Positions 50,945 through 59,985 of a DNA stretch of 64,000 bases are shown one piece after another. The notes beneath the pieces were generated by a model. The model made no database searches. It saw nothing but the letters and a program-made list of their open reading frames with translations, and was not told the origin of the DNA. Where the stretch lies: the NCBI RefSeq assembly GCF_001418335.1, contig NZ_LIPP01000099.1, positions 29,149 through 93,148 of the forward strand. Reading direction: 5' to 3'. How positions within the stretch are numbered: the first letter of the stretch is position 1; the number at the start of each line of letters is the position of its first letter. A program made the position numbers and the translations under genes. The DNA comes from Streptomyces aurantiacus. GTDB taxonomy: Bacteria > Actinomycetota > Actinomycetes > Streptomycetales > Streptomycetaceae.

Positions 50945-50958
50945 ATGGTAACGATAAC
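50945..50958. promoter_or_regulatory. LacI-type site ATGGTAACGATAAC upstream of the isomerase gene
   Basis: Lies 40 bp upstream of GTG 50905 and matches the site at 51070-51083 at 11 of 14 positions when that one is read on the minus strand. The pair flanks the divergent promoter of the mannoside locus, whose 297-bp gap holds no gene. Confidence 0.5.
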
Positions 50959-51069
50959 TTTCAGGGCGAACAAGGTCGGCGTCCCACCGCGGGACGCGCA
51001 CGACACATAACCGCTGCTGGGAGTGGAGACCGGACGAGTCCTCGGTGCGAAGTCTTGTTTAAGGCTCAT

Positions 51070-51083
51070 GGTGTCGTTAACAT
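51070..51083. promoter_or_regulatory. LacI-type site ATGTTAACGACACC (minus strand) upstream of the importer
   Basis: Minus-strand ATGTTAACGACACC 120 bp upstream of the solute-binding protein ATG. Companion of 50945-50958; together they suggest joint repression of both operons by the LacI at 46962-47987. Confidence 0.45.
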
Positions 51084-51202
51084 CCTGGCAATCCGAACCG
51101 CCGATGCCGTGCGGTACGGCGAGATCTCTCGGAGGGGCACGCCCCTCACCCACCACACCCCAGAGCCAGGGATCCCTGCCGGGATCCAAGGGAAGGGAAC
51201 CC

Positions 51203-52516
51203 ATGAGATCAACCGGCGGGGCGACACAGCGGTCGCCCCACTCGCTCGGCCGCCGCAGCGTCCTGGCGGGCATCGGAGCGGGGGCCGCGGCAGTGCTGGC
51301 CGGCTGTGCCCGGGGAGACAGCACCGCGGTGCAACCCGGCACCACCTCGCTCGCCAACGACAACGCCACCTGGGACCAGGGCTATGTCGCGGCCGGGCGC
51401 GAACTGAAGAAACTCACCGGCTACGCGCTGCGCCCGCTGTCCAACCCGAACCCCACGTCGTACCGGCAGGTCACGCAGATCTCGCTCCAGACGACCAAGG
51501 CCACCGACATGATCAAGTGGGCCTCGGGCTACTTCCTCAAGTCGCTGGCGCGCACGGGAGAGCTCAGCGACCTCTCCTCGATATGGGACGCCTACGAACG
51601 CAAGGGCTGGGTCACCTCGCCGGCCCGTGACGCGATGTCCTACCGCGGCTCCGTGTACGGGATTCCGCTCTACGAGTCGTACTACGTGCTGTTCTACAAC
51701 AAGGCGGTCTTCCGCAAGCACGGCCTGCGGGCGCCCGGCACCTGGGAGGAGCTCCTGCACAACGCCGAGGTGCTGAAGAAGGCGGGCGTCGTCCCGTTCG
51801 TCGCCACCCAGACCGGCAACTGGCCCGCGTACGAGTGGTTCCAGGAGCTCGTCAGCAAGGTGGACCCCGCGTTCTACACGAAGCTGATCAGCGGGAAGGC
51901 GAGCTACACCGACGAGCAGGCGAAGCAGGCCCTGCAGATCTGGCAGGACTTCATGCGCAAGGGCTGGATGACGGCGGCGGACTTCGACCAGAACAACGGT
52001 CCTGCCGCACTCAAGTCCGGACGGGTCGGCATGTTCCTGCACGGTTCCTGGCAGTCCCAGGGCATCGCCGCCACCGGCATGAAGCCGGGCGTCGACTTCG
52101 ACGCGTTCGTCATGCCGCCCGTCGACTCCTCCACGCCCCGCTCCGTCATCACCGAGTCCGGGGTGCTCGCCGTGCCGCGCAAGGCCGTCTCGCACGAGGC
52201 GGCCATGGCCAACGCGGCGAACTGGCTGAACCCGAAGGTCCAGAAGGTGTGGACCGACTTCCTCCAGGACTCCTCGGCCAATCCGCTCTCGCGTCCGGGC
52301 AACCCGGTGATCGCCGGTCTCAAGGACCGGGCGCTGCGGGAGCACTGGACCCTGCTGCCCCGCTACGGCGAATCGGGCCCGCCCAACCTCATCCAGGGAA
52401 ACACCGACGACCTGGGGAGCTTCATGACCGGGGCCTCCTCCCCCGACGCCACCCTGCGCAGCATGGCCGGGCGGGCGACGAAGGAGTGGGCCGCGTGGGA
52501 GAGGGACGAGTCATGA
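51203..52516 (+). CDS. Sugar ABC transporter solute-binding lipoprotein
   Basis: 437 aa from ATG 51203, preceded by AAGGGAAGGG; the ORF extends upstream in frame but without a ribosome site. Tat/lipoprotein signal SLGRRSVLAGIGAGAAAVLAGC with the lipobox Cys at about residue 35, then a CUT1 binding-protein fold (YYVLFYNKAVFRKHGLRAPGTWEELLHNAEVLKKAG, GMFLHGSWQSQGIA). Probably binds mannose oligosaccharides released from mannan. First gene of the plus-strand arm. Confidence 0.95.
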   Translation: MRSTGGATQRSPHSLGRRSVLAGIGAGAAAVLAGCARGDSTAVQPGTTSLANDNATWDQGYVAAGRELKKLTGYALRPLSNPNPTSYRQVTQISLQTTKATDMIKWASGYFLKSLARTGELSDLSSIWDAYERKGWVTSPARDAMSYRGSVYGIPLYESYYVLFYNKAVFRKHGLRAPGTWEELLHNAEVLKKAGVVPFVATQTGNWPAYEWFQELVSKVDPAFYTKLISGKASYTDEQAKQALQIWQDFMRKGWMTAADFDQNNGPAALKSGRVGMFLHGSWQSQGIAATGMKPGVDFDAFVMPPVDSSTPRSVITESGVLAVPRKAVSHEAAMANAANWLNPKVQKVWTDFLQDSSANPLSRPGNPVIAGLKDRALREHWTLLPRYGESGPPNLIQGNTDDLGSFMTGASSPDATLRSMAGRATKEWAAWERDES

Positions 52517-53472
52517 GTTCTTCCGTCGACCAGCGGCGGCCCTCGCTCCCCGGGCCGCATACGCCGCCGGGGACCGACCCGGCGGGCTCCGAGCCCGTAC
52601 GCCGGTTCCCGCGCCGCGTACGGGACAAGGTGGCCGGGGCCGGTTTCCTGGCTCCCGCCGTGCTCCTGGTGGGCGCGCTGCTCCTCGTCCCGTTCGCCAC
52701 CACCGTCTACCGGAGCTTCTTCGACGACCGGCGCGTCTCGGGATTCGCCGGTTTCGACAACTACACCCTCTTCCTCAACGATCCGGTGCTGACCCGGTCG
52801 ATCCAGAACACCCTGATGTGGGTGGTCGGAACGGTCGTGCTGCCGCTCGTGCTGGGGCTCGCCATCGCCGTGCTGACGGACGGCGCCCGCTGGTCCCGGG
52901 CGGCGCGGATGGTCGTCGTCCTGCCGTACGCCCTGTCCGGTTCGGCCGTCGCGGTGGTGTGGAACTTCATCCTCAACACCGACGGCGCCGCGAACCAGGC
53001 CCTCAAGGCGTTCGGCCTGGATTCGTTCGCCCGGGGATGGCTGCTGGAGTGGCCGGGCAACACGCTGGTGATGATCCTCGCCAACACCTGGCAGTCGGCG
53101 GGCGTCGCGGTGATCCTCTTCCTGGTCGGCCTCCAGACCATCCCGCGCGAGACCATCGAGGCGGCCTCCCTCGACGGAGCCGCGGGGTGGCGGCAGTTCT
53201 GGTACGTCGTACTGCCCCAGCTGCGTACCGTCTCCGTCATCGTCGTCGGCACCAGCCTGGTCAACGGGCTGAAGTCCTTCGACCTGATCTGGGTGCTCAC
53301 CCAGGGCGGGCCCGGCCGGCAGTCCGAGACGCTCGCGGTCTCCATGTACCAGGAGACGTTCCTCGCCCTGCATCCGGGAGCGGGCGCGGCGGTCGCGGTC
53401 GTCCTCACCGCGATCGTGCTGATCGCCTCGTGGCTGTATCTGCGGCGCCAGCTGACCCCGAAAGGCGACTGA
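52513..53472 (+). CDS. Carbohydrate ABC transporter permease (MalF-type)
   Basis: 319 aa, ATGA overlap with the binding-protein stop. Six membrane segments from GFLAPAVLLVGALLLVPFAT, EAA loop PRETIEAASLDGAAGWRQFWYVVLPQL and LTQGGPGRQSETLAVSMYQ. CUT1 importer, no local ATPase. Confidence 0.95.
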   Translation: MSSSVDQRRPSLPGPHTPPGTDPAGSEPVRRFPRRVRDKVAGAGFLAPAVLLVGALLLVPFATTVYRSFFDDRRVSGFAGFDNYTLFLNDPVLTRSIQNTLMWVVGTVVLPLVLGLAIAVLTDGARWSRAARMVVVLPYALSGSAVAVVWNFILNTDGAANQALKAFGLDSFARGWLLEWPGNTLVMILANTWQSAGVAVILFLVGLQTIPRETIEAASLDGAAGWRQFWYVVLPQLRTVSVIVVGTSLVNGLKSFDLIWVLTQGGPGRQSETLAVSMYQETFLALHPGAGAAVAVVLTAIVLIASWLYLRRQLTPKGD

Positions 53473-53474
53473 TC

Positions 53475-54350
53475 ATGTCAACCACCCGCGCAACACCGGG
53501 CCGCGCGACGCCGGGGCGTGCCCCGCGCAGGCGGCTCACACCGGGCCGGATCGCCCGCAACACGACCCTGGTGGTCATCTCCCTGATCTGGGCCCTGCCC
53601 ACCTGGCTGCTGCTGGTCAACGCCCTGGTCCCGGCCGCCGACTACGGCGGCACACCCCACTGGTGGCCGCAGGGCTTCGGCCTCTTCGACAACATGTCGC
53701 AGGCCTGGACGAAGGCGGATCTCGGCCCCTCGATGGGCAACAGCCTGCTCTACGCCGTCACCAGTGCCGCCGCCGCCATCGTCGTGGCCACCACCGCCGC
53801 GTTCGCGACCGTCATCATGCCGGTCAGGCACAAGGCCCTGTGGTTCTGGCTGATCTACTCGGGGACGCTGCTGCCACTCCAGGTCTTCCTTCGGCCGCTG
53901 TTCCTCGCCTACGCCGACACCGGGCTCTACGACGCCCAGTTCGGGCTGTTCCTCGTGTACGTGGCGATCGCCATCCCGTTCGCCTACTTCATCATGCGCA
54001 ACTTCGCGCTCACGCTGGCACCGGAGATCATCGAGGCGGCCCGGATCGACGGCGCGTCGTGGTGGCGGGTGTTCTGGCAGATCCATGTGCCGCTGTCCAG
54101 GTCCGCGATGGTGGCCGCCTTCGTCTTCCAGTTCGTCTCCGTCTGGAACGACCTGCTGTTCGGCATCACCCTCTCCACCAGCAAGAACATCCGCCCGGTG
54201 ATGGCCGCGCTGGCCGAGCTCCAGGGCAACTACTCCAATGTCGGGCCGCCCGTGGTGCTCGGCGGCGCGCTGCTGGTGTCGCTGCCGACCGTCGTCCTGT
54301 TCTTCTCCGCGCAGCGGTTCTTCGTCAGCAGCCTCAAGCTGCACGGTTGA
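53475..54350 (+). CDS. Carbohydrate ABC transporter permease (MalG-type)
   Basis: 291 aa, starts 2 bp after the upstream stop. Six membrane segments, EAA loop APEIIEAARIDGASWWRVFWQIHVPLSRS near residue 190. Its N-terminus repeats RATPGRATPGRAP, encoded by a short DNA repeat. Second membrane half of the mannoside importer. Confidence 0.95.
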   Translation: MSTTRATPGRATPGRAPRRRLTPGRIARNTTLVVISLIWALPTWLLLVNALVPAADYGGTPHWWPQGFGLFDNMSQAWTKADLGPSMGNSLLYAVTSAAAAIVVATTAAFATVIMPVRHKALWFWLIYSGTLLPLQVFLRPLFLAYADTGLYDAQFGLFLVYVAIAIPFAYFIMRNFALTLAPEIIEAARIDGASWWRVFWQIHVPLSRSAMVAAFVFQFVSVWNDLLFGITLSTSKNIRPVMAALAELQGNYSNVGPPVVLGGALLVSLPTVVLFFSAQRFFVSSLKLHG

Positions 54351-54388
54351 GCCGTGTTGAGCCGTGCTGAGCCGTGTCGAGCCGTGTT
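54347..54388. repeat. 10-bp tandem repeat GCCGTGTTGA, about four copies
   Basis: GCCGTGTTGA units at 54351, 54361, 54371 and a partial copy at 54381, covering the permease stop and the leader of the GH76 gene. Each complete unit brings a TGA/CGA; probably replication slippage rather than a binding array. Confidence 0.7.
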
Positions 54389-54452
54389 CCGGCCGCCCGT
54401 CAGTATTCCGGCCGCCCATCGGCGTTCCACCTTCCCCGAAAGGCAGACCATC

Positions 54453-55673
54453 TTGAAGACGACAGCACGCGTCGCCCTGGCGCTCGCGGTCCTCTGCGGA
54501 GCGCTGGGCACGAGCCCCGCCGCGGCGGCCGGCTCCGACCGCGCCGCTCAGGGCTCCGACCGCGGGGCTTCGGCCTCGGCCCGTGGAGCTTCGGCCTCTG
54601 ACTGGGCGCGCCGCGCCGAGGTCACCTACGGGTCGTTGCAGCAGCATCTCTACCAGGGCCCGCAGGAACACGGCCTGTACCTGGAGAAGACACCGCGCAA
54701 GGAGGGCGAGAACCCGCACTCCTATCTCTGGCCGCTGCGCGAGGCAGCCGCCGCCACCGTCGGCATGGCCGGACTGCCGGGTGTGAGCGCCCGCTACCAC
54801 CGCGATGCCGCCGAGCGCTTCACGACGCTGCGGCTGTACTTCAACCCCCGTGACGGCAGGCCCGGATACGACTCCTACCTGCCTGCCCCGCTCGGTGCGG
54901 GCGGCGACGTCTTCTACGACGACAACGCCGTCGTCGGGCTGTCCTTCCTCGACCAGTACCGGGCGACCGGCAAGCAGGTCTACCTCGACCGGGCGGTGGA
55001 GACCTATGGCGTCGTCGGCCGGGGCTGGGACGACGATCCCGCCAAGCCGTGCCCCGGCGGCATGAACTGGGTCGACTCCCCGAACAACACCATGCGCGCC
55101 GCCAACGTGACAGGGCTGGCCGCCGAACTGGCCGCCGAGCTCTACGCCATCGAGCACGACGACCGGTTCCTCGCGAGCGCCAAGAAATGGTACGAGTGGA
55201 ACTGGTCCTGCCTGCGCCGGTCGCCGGGCCTGTACGACAACAGCCGCGACGACGACGGCACCGTGAACACCACCCTGTGGACGTACAACTCCGGCGCGAT
55301 GATCGGCACCGCGACCACGCTCTACCGCGCGACCGGTGACCGGAGCTACCTGGACCGGGCCGTCGCGGACGCCGACGGCTCGCTCGCGTACTGGAAGCAG
55401 GGCGAACGGCTGCACGACCAGCCGGCGATCTTCAACGCCATCTACTTCGACAATCTGCGGCTGTTGAACGAGGTGCGCCCCGACAGCACTTACCGGACGA
55501 CCGCCGCCACGTACGCCGAGCGGACCTGGAAGGAGAACCGGACACCGTCCGACGGGCTGTTCCGCTTCCAGCCCTCCGGCGGCGGTGACCACGACCCGGC
55601 CGCACAGGCCGAGACACTCGAACAGTCCGCGATGGTGCAGATCTTCGCCGGTCTCGCCACCGATCGCACCTGA
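54453..55673 (+). CDS. Secreted glycoside hydrolase family 76 (alpha-1,6-mannanase-type)
   Basis: 406 aa from TTG 54453 with AAAGGCAG upstream; earlier in-frame starts lie within the 10-bp repeat. Sec signal peptide LKTTARVALALAVLCGALGTSPAAAA, then a short Ser/Ala-rich linker. (Alpha/alpha)6 barrel with the GH76 double Asp (Asp156-Asp157) in VFYDDNAVVGLSFL and WTYNSGAMIGTATTLYRATGD near residue 290. It should cut alpha-1,6-mannan outside the cell into oligosaccharides for the importer encoded just upstream. Distinct from typical GH76 by length alone (usual 350-400 aa). Confidence 0.9.
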   Translation: MKTTARVALALAVLCGALGTSPAAAAGSDRAAQGSDRGASASARGASASDWARRAEVTYGSLQQHLYQGPQEHGLYLEKTPRKEGENPHSYLWPLREAAAATVGMAGLPGVSARYHRDAAERFTTLRLYFNPRDGRPGYDSYLPAPLGAGGDVFYDDNAVVGLSFLDQYRATGKQVYLDRAVETYGVVGRGWDDDPAKPCPGGMNWVDSPNNTMRAANVTGLAAELAAELYAIEHDDRFLASAKKWYEWNWSCLRRSPGLYDNSRDDDGTVNTTLWTYNSGAMIGTATTLYRATGDRSYLDRAVADADGSLAYWKQGERLHDQPAIFNAIYFDNLRLLNEVRPDSTYRTTAATYAERTWKENRTPSDGLFRFQPSGGGDHDPAAQAETLEQSAMVQIFAGLATDRT

Positions 55674-55731
55674 GCCCTTCCACGCCCGCAGCAGCACGCC
55701 CCGGCACCGCACACGAGTGGAGACCTCTCCC

Positions 55732-58700
55732 ATGCCCCGCCCCGCACTTGCCCGTCCCTCCTGGTGGGACTCGAACATGGCCCGTGACATTCTGCGCGAG
55801 CGGGGGGTGTCCGCCGAGGGGGTTCTCGGCGGACACCGGTTCAGGTTCTCCTGCGAACCGCTGCTGCGCCACGACGGCGGCGGCGGGCTGCTCCAGTCCG
55901 TGCGCGTGACGGCGGACCGGCCGGTCACCCGTGCCCGCGTCACCACCGTCACCGGTGGCGCCCTGCGCTGCGACGTCGTTCCCGGCCCCGGCGGCACCAC
56001 CCGGCTGCTCGTGCCGGAGGTGGACGCGCCCACCCCGGTCCTGGTCGAACTGCCCGAACTGGCCGACGCCCACAGCGTCGAGGTGCTGCTGACCCCGCAG
56101 CGCCACTGGACACTCCACCTGGTCCAGCACGCCCACCTGGACATCGGCTACACCGACCCGCAGGGCACCGTGCTCGCCGAGGGACGCACGTACCTCGACT
56201 CCCTGCTCGAACTGTGCCGCACCACGGACGACTGGCCCGACGAGTCGAAGTTCCGCTGGGCGGTCGAGGGATTCTTCAGCTACGAGAACTGGTCGCACAA
56301 CCGGCCGGAGCGGCAGGTCGCGGCGTTCCTGGAGCGGGTGCGCGAAGGGCGCATCGAGCTGACCGCGATGCCCTTCAACCTGCACACCGAGACCTGCTCC
56401 ACCGACGAGCTGCACGAACTGCTGCGCCCGATACGGGAGTTGCGCAAGCGGCACGGCATCGACATCACCACGGCCATGCAGACGGACGTACCGGGTCAGG
56501 TCGTCGGGCTGCCCGACGTCCTCGCCGACAGCGGCATCCGCTATCTGTCGGTCGCCCACAACTGGGCGGGACGCGCGGTGCCGCACCACGTCGGCGGCCA
56601 GGACCTGCCGCGCCTGTTCCGCTGGCGGGCGCCGAGCGGGCGCGACGTGCTGGTGTGGCGCACCGACACCCCGCACGGCCTCGCCTACATGGAGGGCTCG
56701 ATCATCGGTTTCGACGAATCCTTCGACCGGGTCGACGACCTGCTGCCGAACTACCTCTCGGCGCTGACGAACCATCAGTACCCGCACGAGGGCCGCGGCA
56801 TCCCCGGATTCCCCGTCCTGAACGAGGAGTTCAAGGGCGACCCGTACCCGTGGGACTTCCTCCACCTGCGGGTCCTGGGCAAGTTCGCGGACAACGGACC
56901 GCCGCGCCGCATCATCGCGGACACCGTGCGCCGGTGGAACGAGGAGTGGGCCTTCCCCGTCCTGCGCACCTCGCGCAACGAGGACTTCTTCGCCGACGCC
57001 GAGGAACGGCTCGGCGACCGGATCGAGACGTACGAGGGCGACTGGACGGACTGGTGGGTCGACGGTGTCGGTGCGGGCGCCGTGCCGCTGGCCGCCACCC
57101 GGGACGGGCAGGCCGCGCTCGCCGACGCGGGGACCCTCGCGGGATACGCGCAGGTGTTGGGGGCGCCGGACGCGGCCCGCATCACCCGGGCGGCGCCCGA
57201 GGTGTACCGCGCCGCCTCGCTGTTCAACGAGCACACGTGGGGAGCCGGCGACCCCTGGACGCATGGCGACCACGGCCACGGTTCGGGGGAACGGCAGTGG
57301 CACTGGAAGTACTCCCAGGCCCTGCTCGCCCACGACGGCGCGCACACCCTGCTGGACGCCGCGGGCGCGGCGCTGGGTGAGCGCCTGGCTCCGCGCGAGG
57401 GGTCGCTCGCCGGCTACTACGTCGTCAACACCTGCAGTTGGGAGCGTTCCGAGACGGTCCGGCTGTTCCTCCCGGAGAGCACCGTGCCGCTCGCCGAACC
57501 GGTGCGGGTCGTCGACTCCCGCGACGGCACCCCCCTTGACGTGGCGGAGGAGGCGCAGAGCAACGAACTCCACCGGGCGGCGGGGCGGTTCCTGCTGTTC
57601 CGGCTGGCGGGCGTGCCGGCCCACGGGGCGGTACGGGTGGACATCGAGCCCGCGCCGCCCCGCGCCGCGACTGGTGACGCCCCGGCCGATGCTTCGGCCG
57701 GCGCCGCCACGCTGCTGGAGAACGAGTTCCTGCGCGTCCACGTCGACCTGGCGTCCGCATGCATCGACTCCGTCGTCGACAAACGGACGGGGCGCGAGCT
57801 GGTCCGGCAGGACGCGACGGTCGGCTTCAACGGATATCTGTACGACGAGTACGCCACGGCCGGCGGGTTCAACCACCAGTCGAGCAAGACCACCGCCGAC
57901 GATTCGATGCACCTGCTGGCCACCCGCAGGACGGCTCCCCCGGCGGCCCTGGTGGAACGGACCTCGGACGCGACCGGCGAGACGCTGGTCTACGAGTGCG
58001 CGGCGCCGGGCACCCGTCGGCTACGGGTCAGGGTCCATCTGCCGCGCGCCAGTGCGCGGATCGACCTGGAGAACCGGATCGACAAGGCCGCGACCCTGAC
58101 GAAGGAGAGCGCGTTCTTCGCCTTCCCGTTCGCGATGCGGTCCCCGGTCGTCCGGATGGAGGCGACCGGCGGGGTCACCGGGACGGGGCTGCCCTCGGTA
58201 CCGGGGTCCGCCCGGCACATGCGCGCGGTACGCCGTTGGGTCGGCCTCCAGGAGGACGGGGCGTGCGCGGCGCTGGCCACCCAGGACGCACCGCTGATCC
58301 AGGTGGGCGGTGTGGCGATCCCCTACGTGCCGTATCCGCAGTCACTGGCCCAGGAGGAACCGGGGACGGTGTTCTCGTGGGTCCACAACAACATCTGGGA
58401 CACCAACTTCCCCTCGGAGCAGGCGTTCGACCATGTCTTTCGCTACAGCGTCGGCTGGGAGGAGGCGCCGCCCCACGGCGGTGCGGCCTCGGGTGGTGCG
58501 GTGCTCGGCGGCGCAGTACTCGGTATGCGTACCGCCGCCGTGGGCAGCCGGCCTCTCGCGGCGGTACGGGCCCGGCGGGCGGCCGAGCCCAGCCCTGTGT
58601 CCTCGTACGCGCTGCTGGCACTCGACGACCCCCATGTGCGGGTGGTCGGTCTGACCGTGCCCGAGCCCGGGCACCTGCTGGTGCGGTTGCAGTCCTTCGC

Positions 58701-58887
58701 CGAGGACCCGGTCACCTGCCGGCTCACCCCGGGGTTCCCCGTCACCGGCGCGGCGTCCGCCGACTATCTCGGCGCGACGGGTGCCGAGTTGCCGGTCGGT
58801 GCCGACGGCTCCGTGCCGGTCCCGGTTCCCCGGCTCGGCACCACGGCGGTGTCGCTGACCTGGGCAGGCCCGCCGGACCAGGAATGA
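55732..58887 (+). CDS. Glycoside hydrolase family 38 alpha-mannosidase
   Basis: 1051 aa from ATG 55732, with GGAGA upstream. Zinc/catalytic site: His133 and His135 region with Asp137 in HAHLDIGYTD, nucleophile Asp252 in AMQTDVPGQV, zinc His501 in NEHTWG. A C-terminal beta-sandwich follows (VNTCSWERSETVRLFLPES; NEFLRVHVDLASACIDSVVDKRTG). No signal peptide, so it trims imported mannosides to mannose for the ROK kinase and isomerase. Its stop overlaps the ATG of the remnant ORF 58884-59060. Confidence 0.94.
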   Translation: MPRPALARPSWWDSNMARDILRERGVSAEGVLGGHRFRFSCEPLLRHDGGGGLLQSVRVTADRPVTRARVTTVTGGALRCDVVPGPGGTTRLLVPEVDAPTPVLVELPELADAHSVEVLLTPQRHWTLHLVQHAHLDIGYTDPQGTVLAEGRTYLDSLLELCRTTDDWPDESKFRWAVEGFFSYENWSHNRPERQVAAFLERVREGRIELTAMPFNLHTETCSTDELHELLRPIRELRKRHGIDITTAMQTDVPGQVVGLPDVLADSGIRYLSVAHNWAGRAVPHHVGGQDLPRLFRWRAPSGRDVLVWRTDTPHGLAYMEGSIIGFDESFDRVDDLLPNYLSALTNHQYPHEGRGIPGFPVLNEEFKGDPYPWDFLHLRVLGKFADNGPPRRIIADTVRRWNEEWAFPVLRTSRNEDFFADAEERLGDRIETYEGDWTDWWVDGVGAGAVPLAATRDGQAALADAGTLAGYAQVLGAPDAARITRAAPEVYRAASLFNEHTWGAGDPWTHGDHGHGSGERQWHWKYSQALLAHDGAHTLLDAAGAALGERLAPREGSLAGYYVVNTCSWERSETVRLFLPESTVPLAEPVRVVDSRDGTPLDVAEEAQSNELHRAAGRFLLFRLAGVPAHGAVRVDIEPAPPRAATGDAPADASAGAATLLENEFLRVHVDLASACIDSVVDKRTGRELVRQDATVGFNGYLYDEYATAGGFNHQSSKTTADDSMHLLATRRTAPPAALVERTSDATGETLVYECAAPGTRRLRVRVHLPRASARIDLENRIDKAATLTKESAFFAFPFAMRSPVVRMEATGGVTGTGLPSVPGSARHMRAVRRWVGLQEDGACAALATQDAPLIQVGGVAIPYVPYPQSLAQEEPGTVFSWVHNNIWDTNFPSEQAFDHVFRYSVGWEEAPPHGGAASGGAVLGGAVLGMRTAAVGSRPLAAVRARRAAEPSPVSSYALLALDDPHVRVVGLTVPEPGHLLVRLQSFAEDPVTCRLTPGFPVTGAASADYLGATGAELPVGADGSVPVPVPRLGTTAVSLTWAGPPDQE

Positions 58888-59060
58888 CTGCCGTAGCCTC
58901 GGGGAGATCACTTCTTCCGGACCGCGCGGTGGGCGGGGCGCCGGACCAGGACCGGGATCGGAGTCGGGGTCGGGTCCAGGCGCTGCGGATCGGCCTGGTC
59001 TCGCTCGACACCGCCGGGGCGACGGCCCGCTTCGACTACGTACGCACCTACGCGAGCTGA
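58884..59060 (+). pseudogene. C-terminal remnant of a sandwich-fold sugar enzyme, fused start
   Basis: 58-aa ORF that begins with ATGA overlap to GH38 and ends RIGLVSLDTAGATARFDYVRTYAS. The last 24 residues look like the closing strand of a laminin-G/GH43-C2-type beta-sandwich (RxGLVSxxxAxATFDYxRVY), while the first 30 residues are low complexity and unlike any protein. It reads as the tail of a lost gene (for example a GH43 or lectin-domain protein) of the mannoside or a neighbouring locus. It overlaps the converging MBL gene by 13 bp. Confidence 0.55.
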
Positions 59061-59887
59061 TCCGGATCGTGGTCCGCGTGGTGGTGCGCGGGGAGTTGCA
59101 CGGTCTCCCCGTCGGCCACCAGGTGCGCCACGATGCCCCTCTCCCCGGCGGCGCGGCCGAAGCGTTCGGCGATGTCGGACTGTTCGACGTAGGCGGGAGG
59201 GTTGTTGAAGAGTTCGTAGTGGATCGCGCAGGCCGCGGTGGCGTTGAGAGCCGCCGCGGCCTCCACCGCCTGTTCGGGTGTCATCGTGACGGGCACGTTG
59301 GCCTCGTAACCCTCGAATCTGGCGACGACACCGTTGACGGGAAGGAACGCGACGTCGAACGGGCCGTGGTCGCGGGCGATCTGCCACCAGTTGCCGTGCC
59401 ACATGGTGTCCCCGCAGTGGATGATCCGCGCCCCGGCGCCCTCCACGATCCAGGCGACCTGGTCGCAGTCGCTGCCTCGCCAGTCCAGCGAGGCGACGGG
59501 GGTGACTGTCAGCGGGCCGATACGACGTGGCTGTCCCAGTTCCTGCGCCTCGGCCGCTATGCCGTCCGCCGCCAGCGTCGACGCGGTGGGAGCGTGGCAG
59601 CCGACGGTGCCGGAGCCGGCCAGGCGCGCGATCAGTTCGCGGTCGTAGTGGTCGGGGTGCACATGGGTGATCAGGGCATGCGTGCCGGCCGGCGCGTCGA
59701 CGGGAGGAAGTGGCCGCCGCGGCCGTCCCATGACCGGTTCCAGCGGACCGGTGTTTTCGAGCGGGTCGATCAGCAGGGTCACCCCGCCCAGCCGGATCTC
59801 GACGCCCGCCCAGCCGAGGCGCCGCAGGCGCAGTGTGTCAGCGGTGGCACGTCCGAGGGGGCCGGATGCACCGGTGATGCCGATCAT
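59048..59887 (-). CDS. Metallo-beta-lactamase-fold hydrolase with a QorB/NmrA-like N-terminus (apparent chimera)
   Basis: 279 aa. The first 17 residues MIGITGASGPLGRATAD are the nucleotide-binding start of an NmrA/QorB-type atypical SDR. From residue about 20, RLRRLGWAGVEIRLGGVTL starts a UlaG-like MBL-fold protein with zinc ligands His75, His77, Asp79 and His80 (HVHPDHYD) and HCGDTMWHG further on. The two parts are not normally found together, and the SDR part has only its first strand and loop, so it looks like a deletion that joined the start of one gene to another. The ATG has GGAG nearby. MBL activity may be intact. Confidence 0.82.
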   Translation of the reverse strand: MIGITGASGPLGRATADTLRLRRLGWAGVEIRLGGVTLLIDPLENTGPLEPVMGRPRRPLPPVDAPAGTHALITHVHPDHYDRELIARLAGSGTVGCHAPTASTLAADGIAAEAQELGQPRRIGPLTVTPVASLDWRGSDCDQVAWIVEGAGARIIHCGDTMWHGNWWQIARDHGPFDVAFLPVNGVVARFEGYEANVPVTMTPEQAVEAAAALNATAACAIHYELFNNPPAYVEQSDIAERFGRAAGERGIVAHLVADGETVQLPAHHHADHDPDQLA

Positions 59888-59902
59888 GATCTCCGCACCA
59901 AT

Positions 59903-59950
59903 CTGTAGTCGTCGCAGTTGCGATTTGAACTGTAGTCATGACGATTACAG
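59903..59950. promoter_or_regulatory. Repeated CTGTAGTC elements upstream of the chimera
   Basis: CTGTAGTC at 59903-59910 and 59930-59937, and inverted GATTACAG (CTGTAATC) at 59943-59950. The segment CTGTAGTC...GATTACAG forms an imperfect 21-bp palindrome. Arrays like this are usual for HxlR-type regulators of qorB genes, which fits the SDR-derived start of the downstream ORF. Confidence 0.5.
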
Positions 59951-59970
59951 AAGAGCAATGCCGACGCGGA

Positions 59971-59985
59971 TAGACGACCGGTCTA
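59971..59985. promoter_or_regulatory. TetR operator TAGACGACCGGTCTA (TetR promoter)
   Basis: TAGAC and GTCTA arms with a 5-bp spacer, identical base for base to the site at 60658-60672. Located ten bases upstream of the -10 box of the TetR gene. Confidence 0.8.

Noticed and set aside
53478..56144. 888-codon minus-strand frame
   Set aside because: Opposite the permease, GH76 and GH38 genes; no domain seen.
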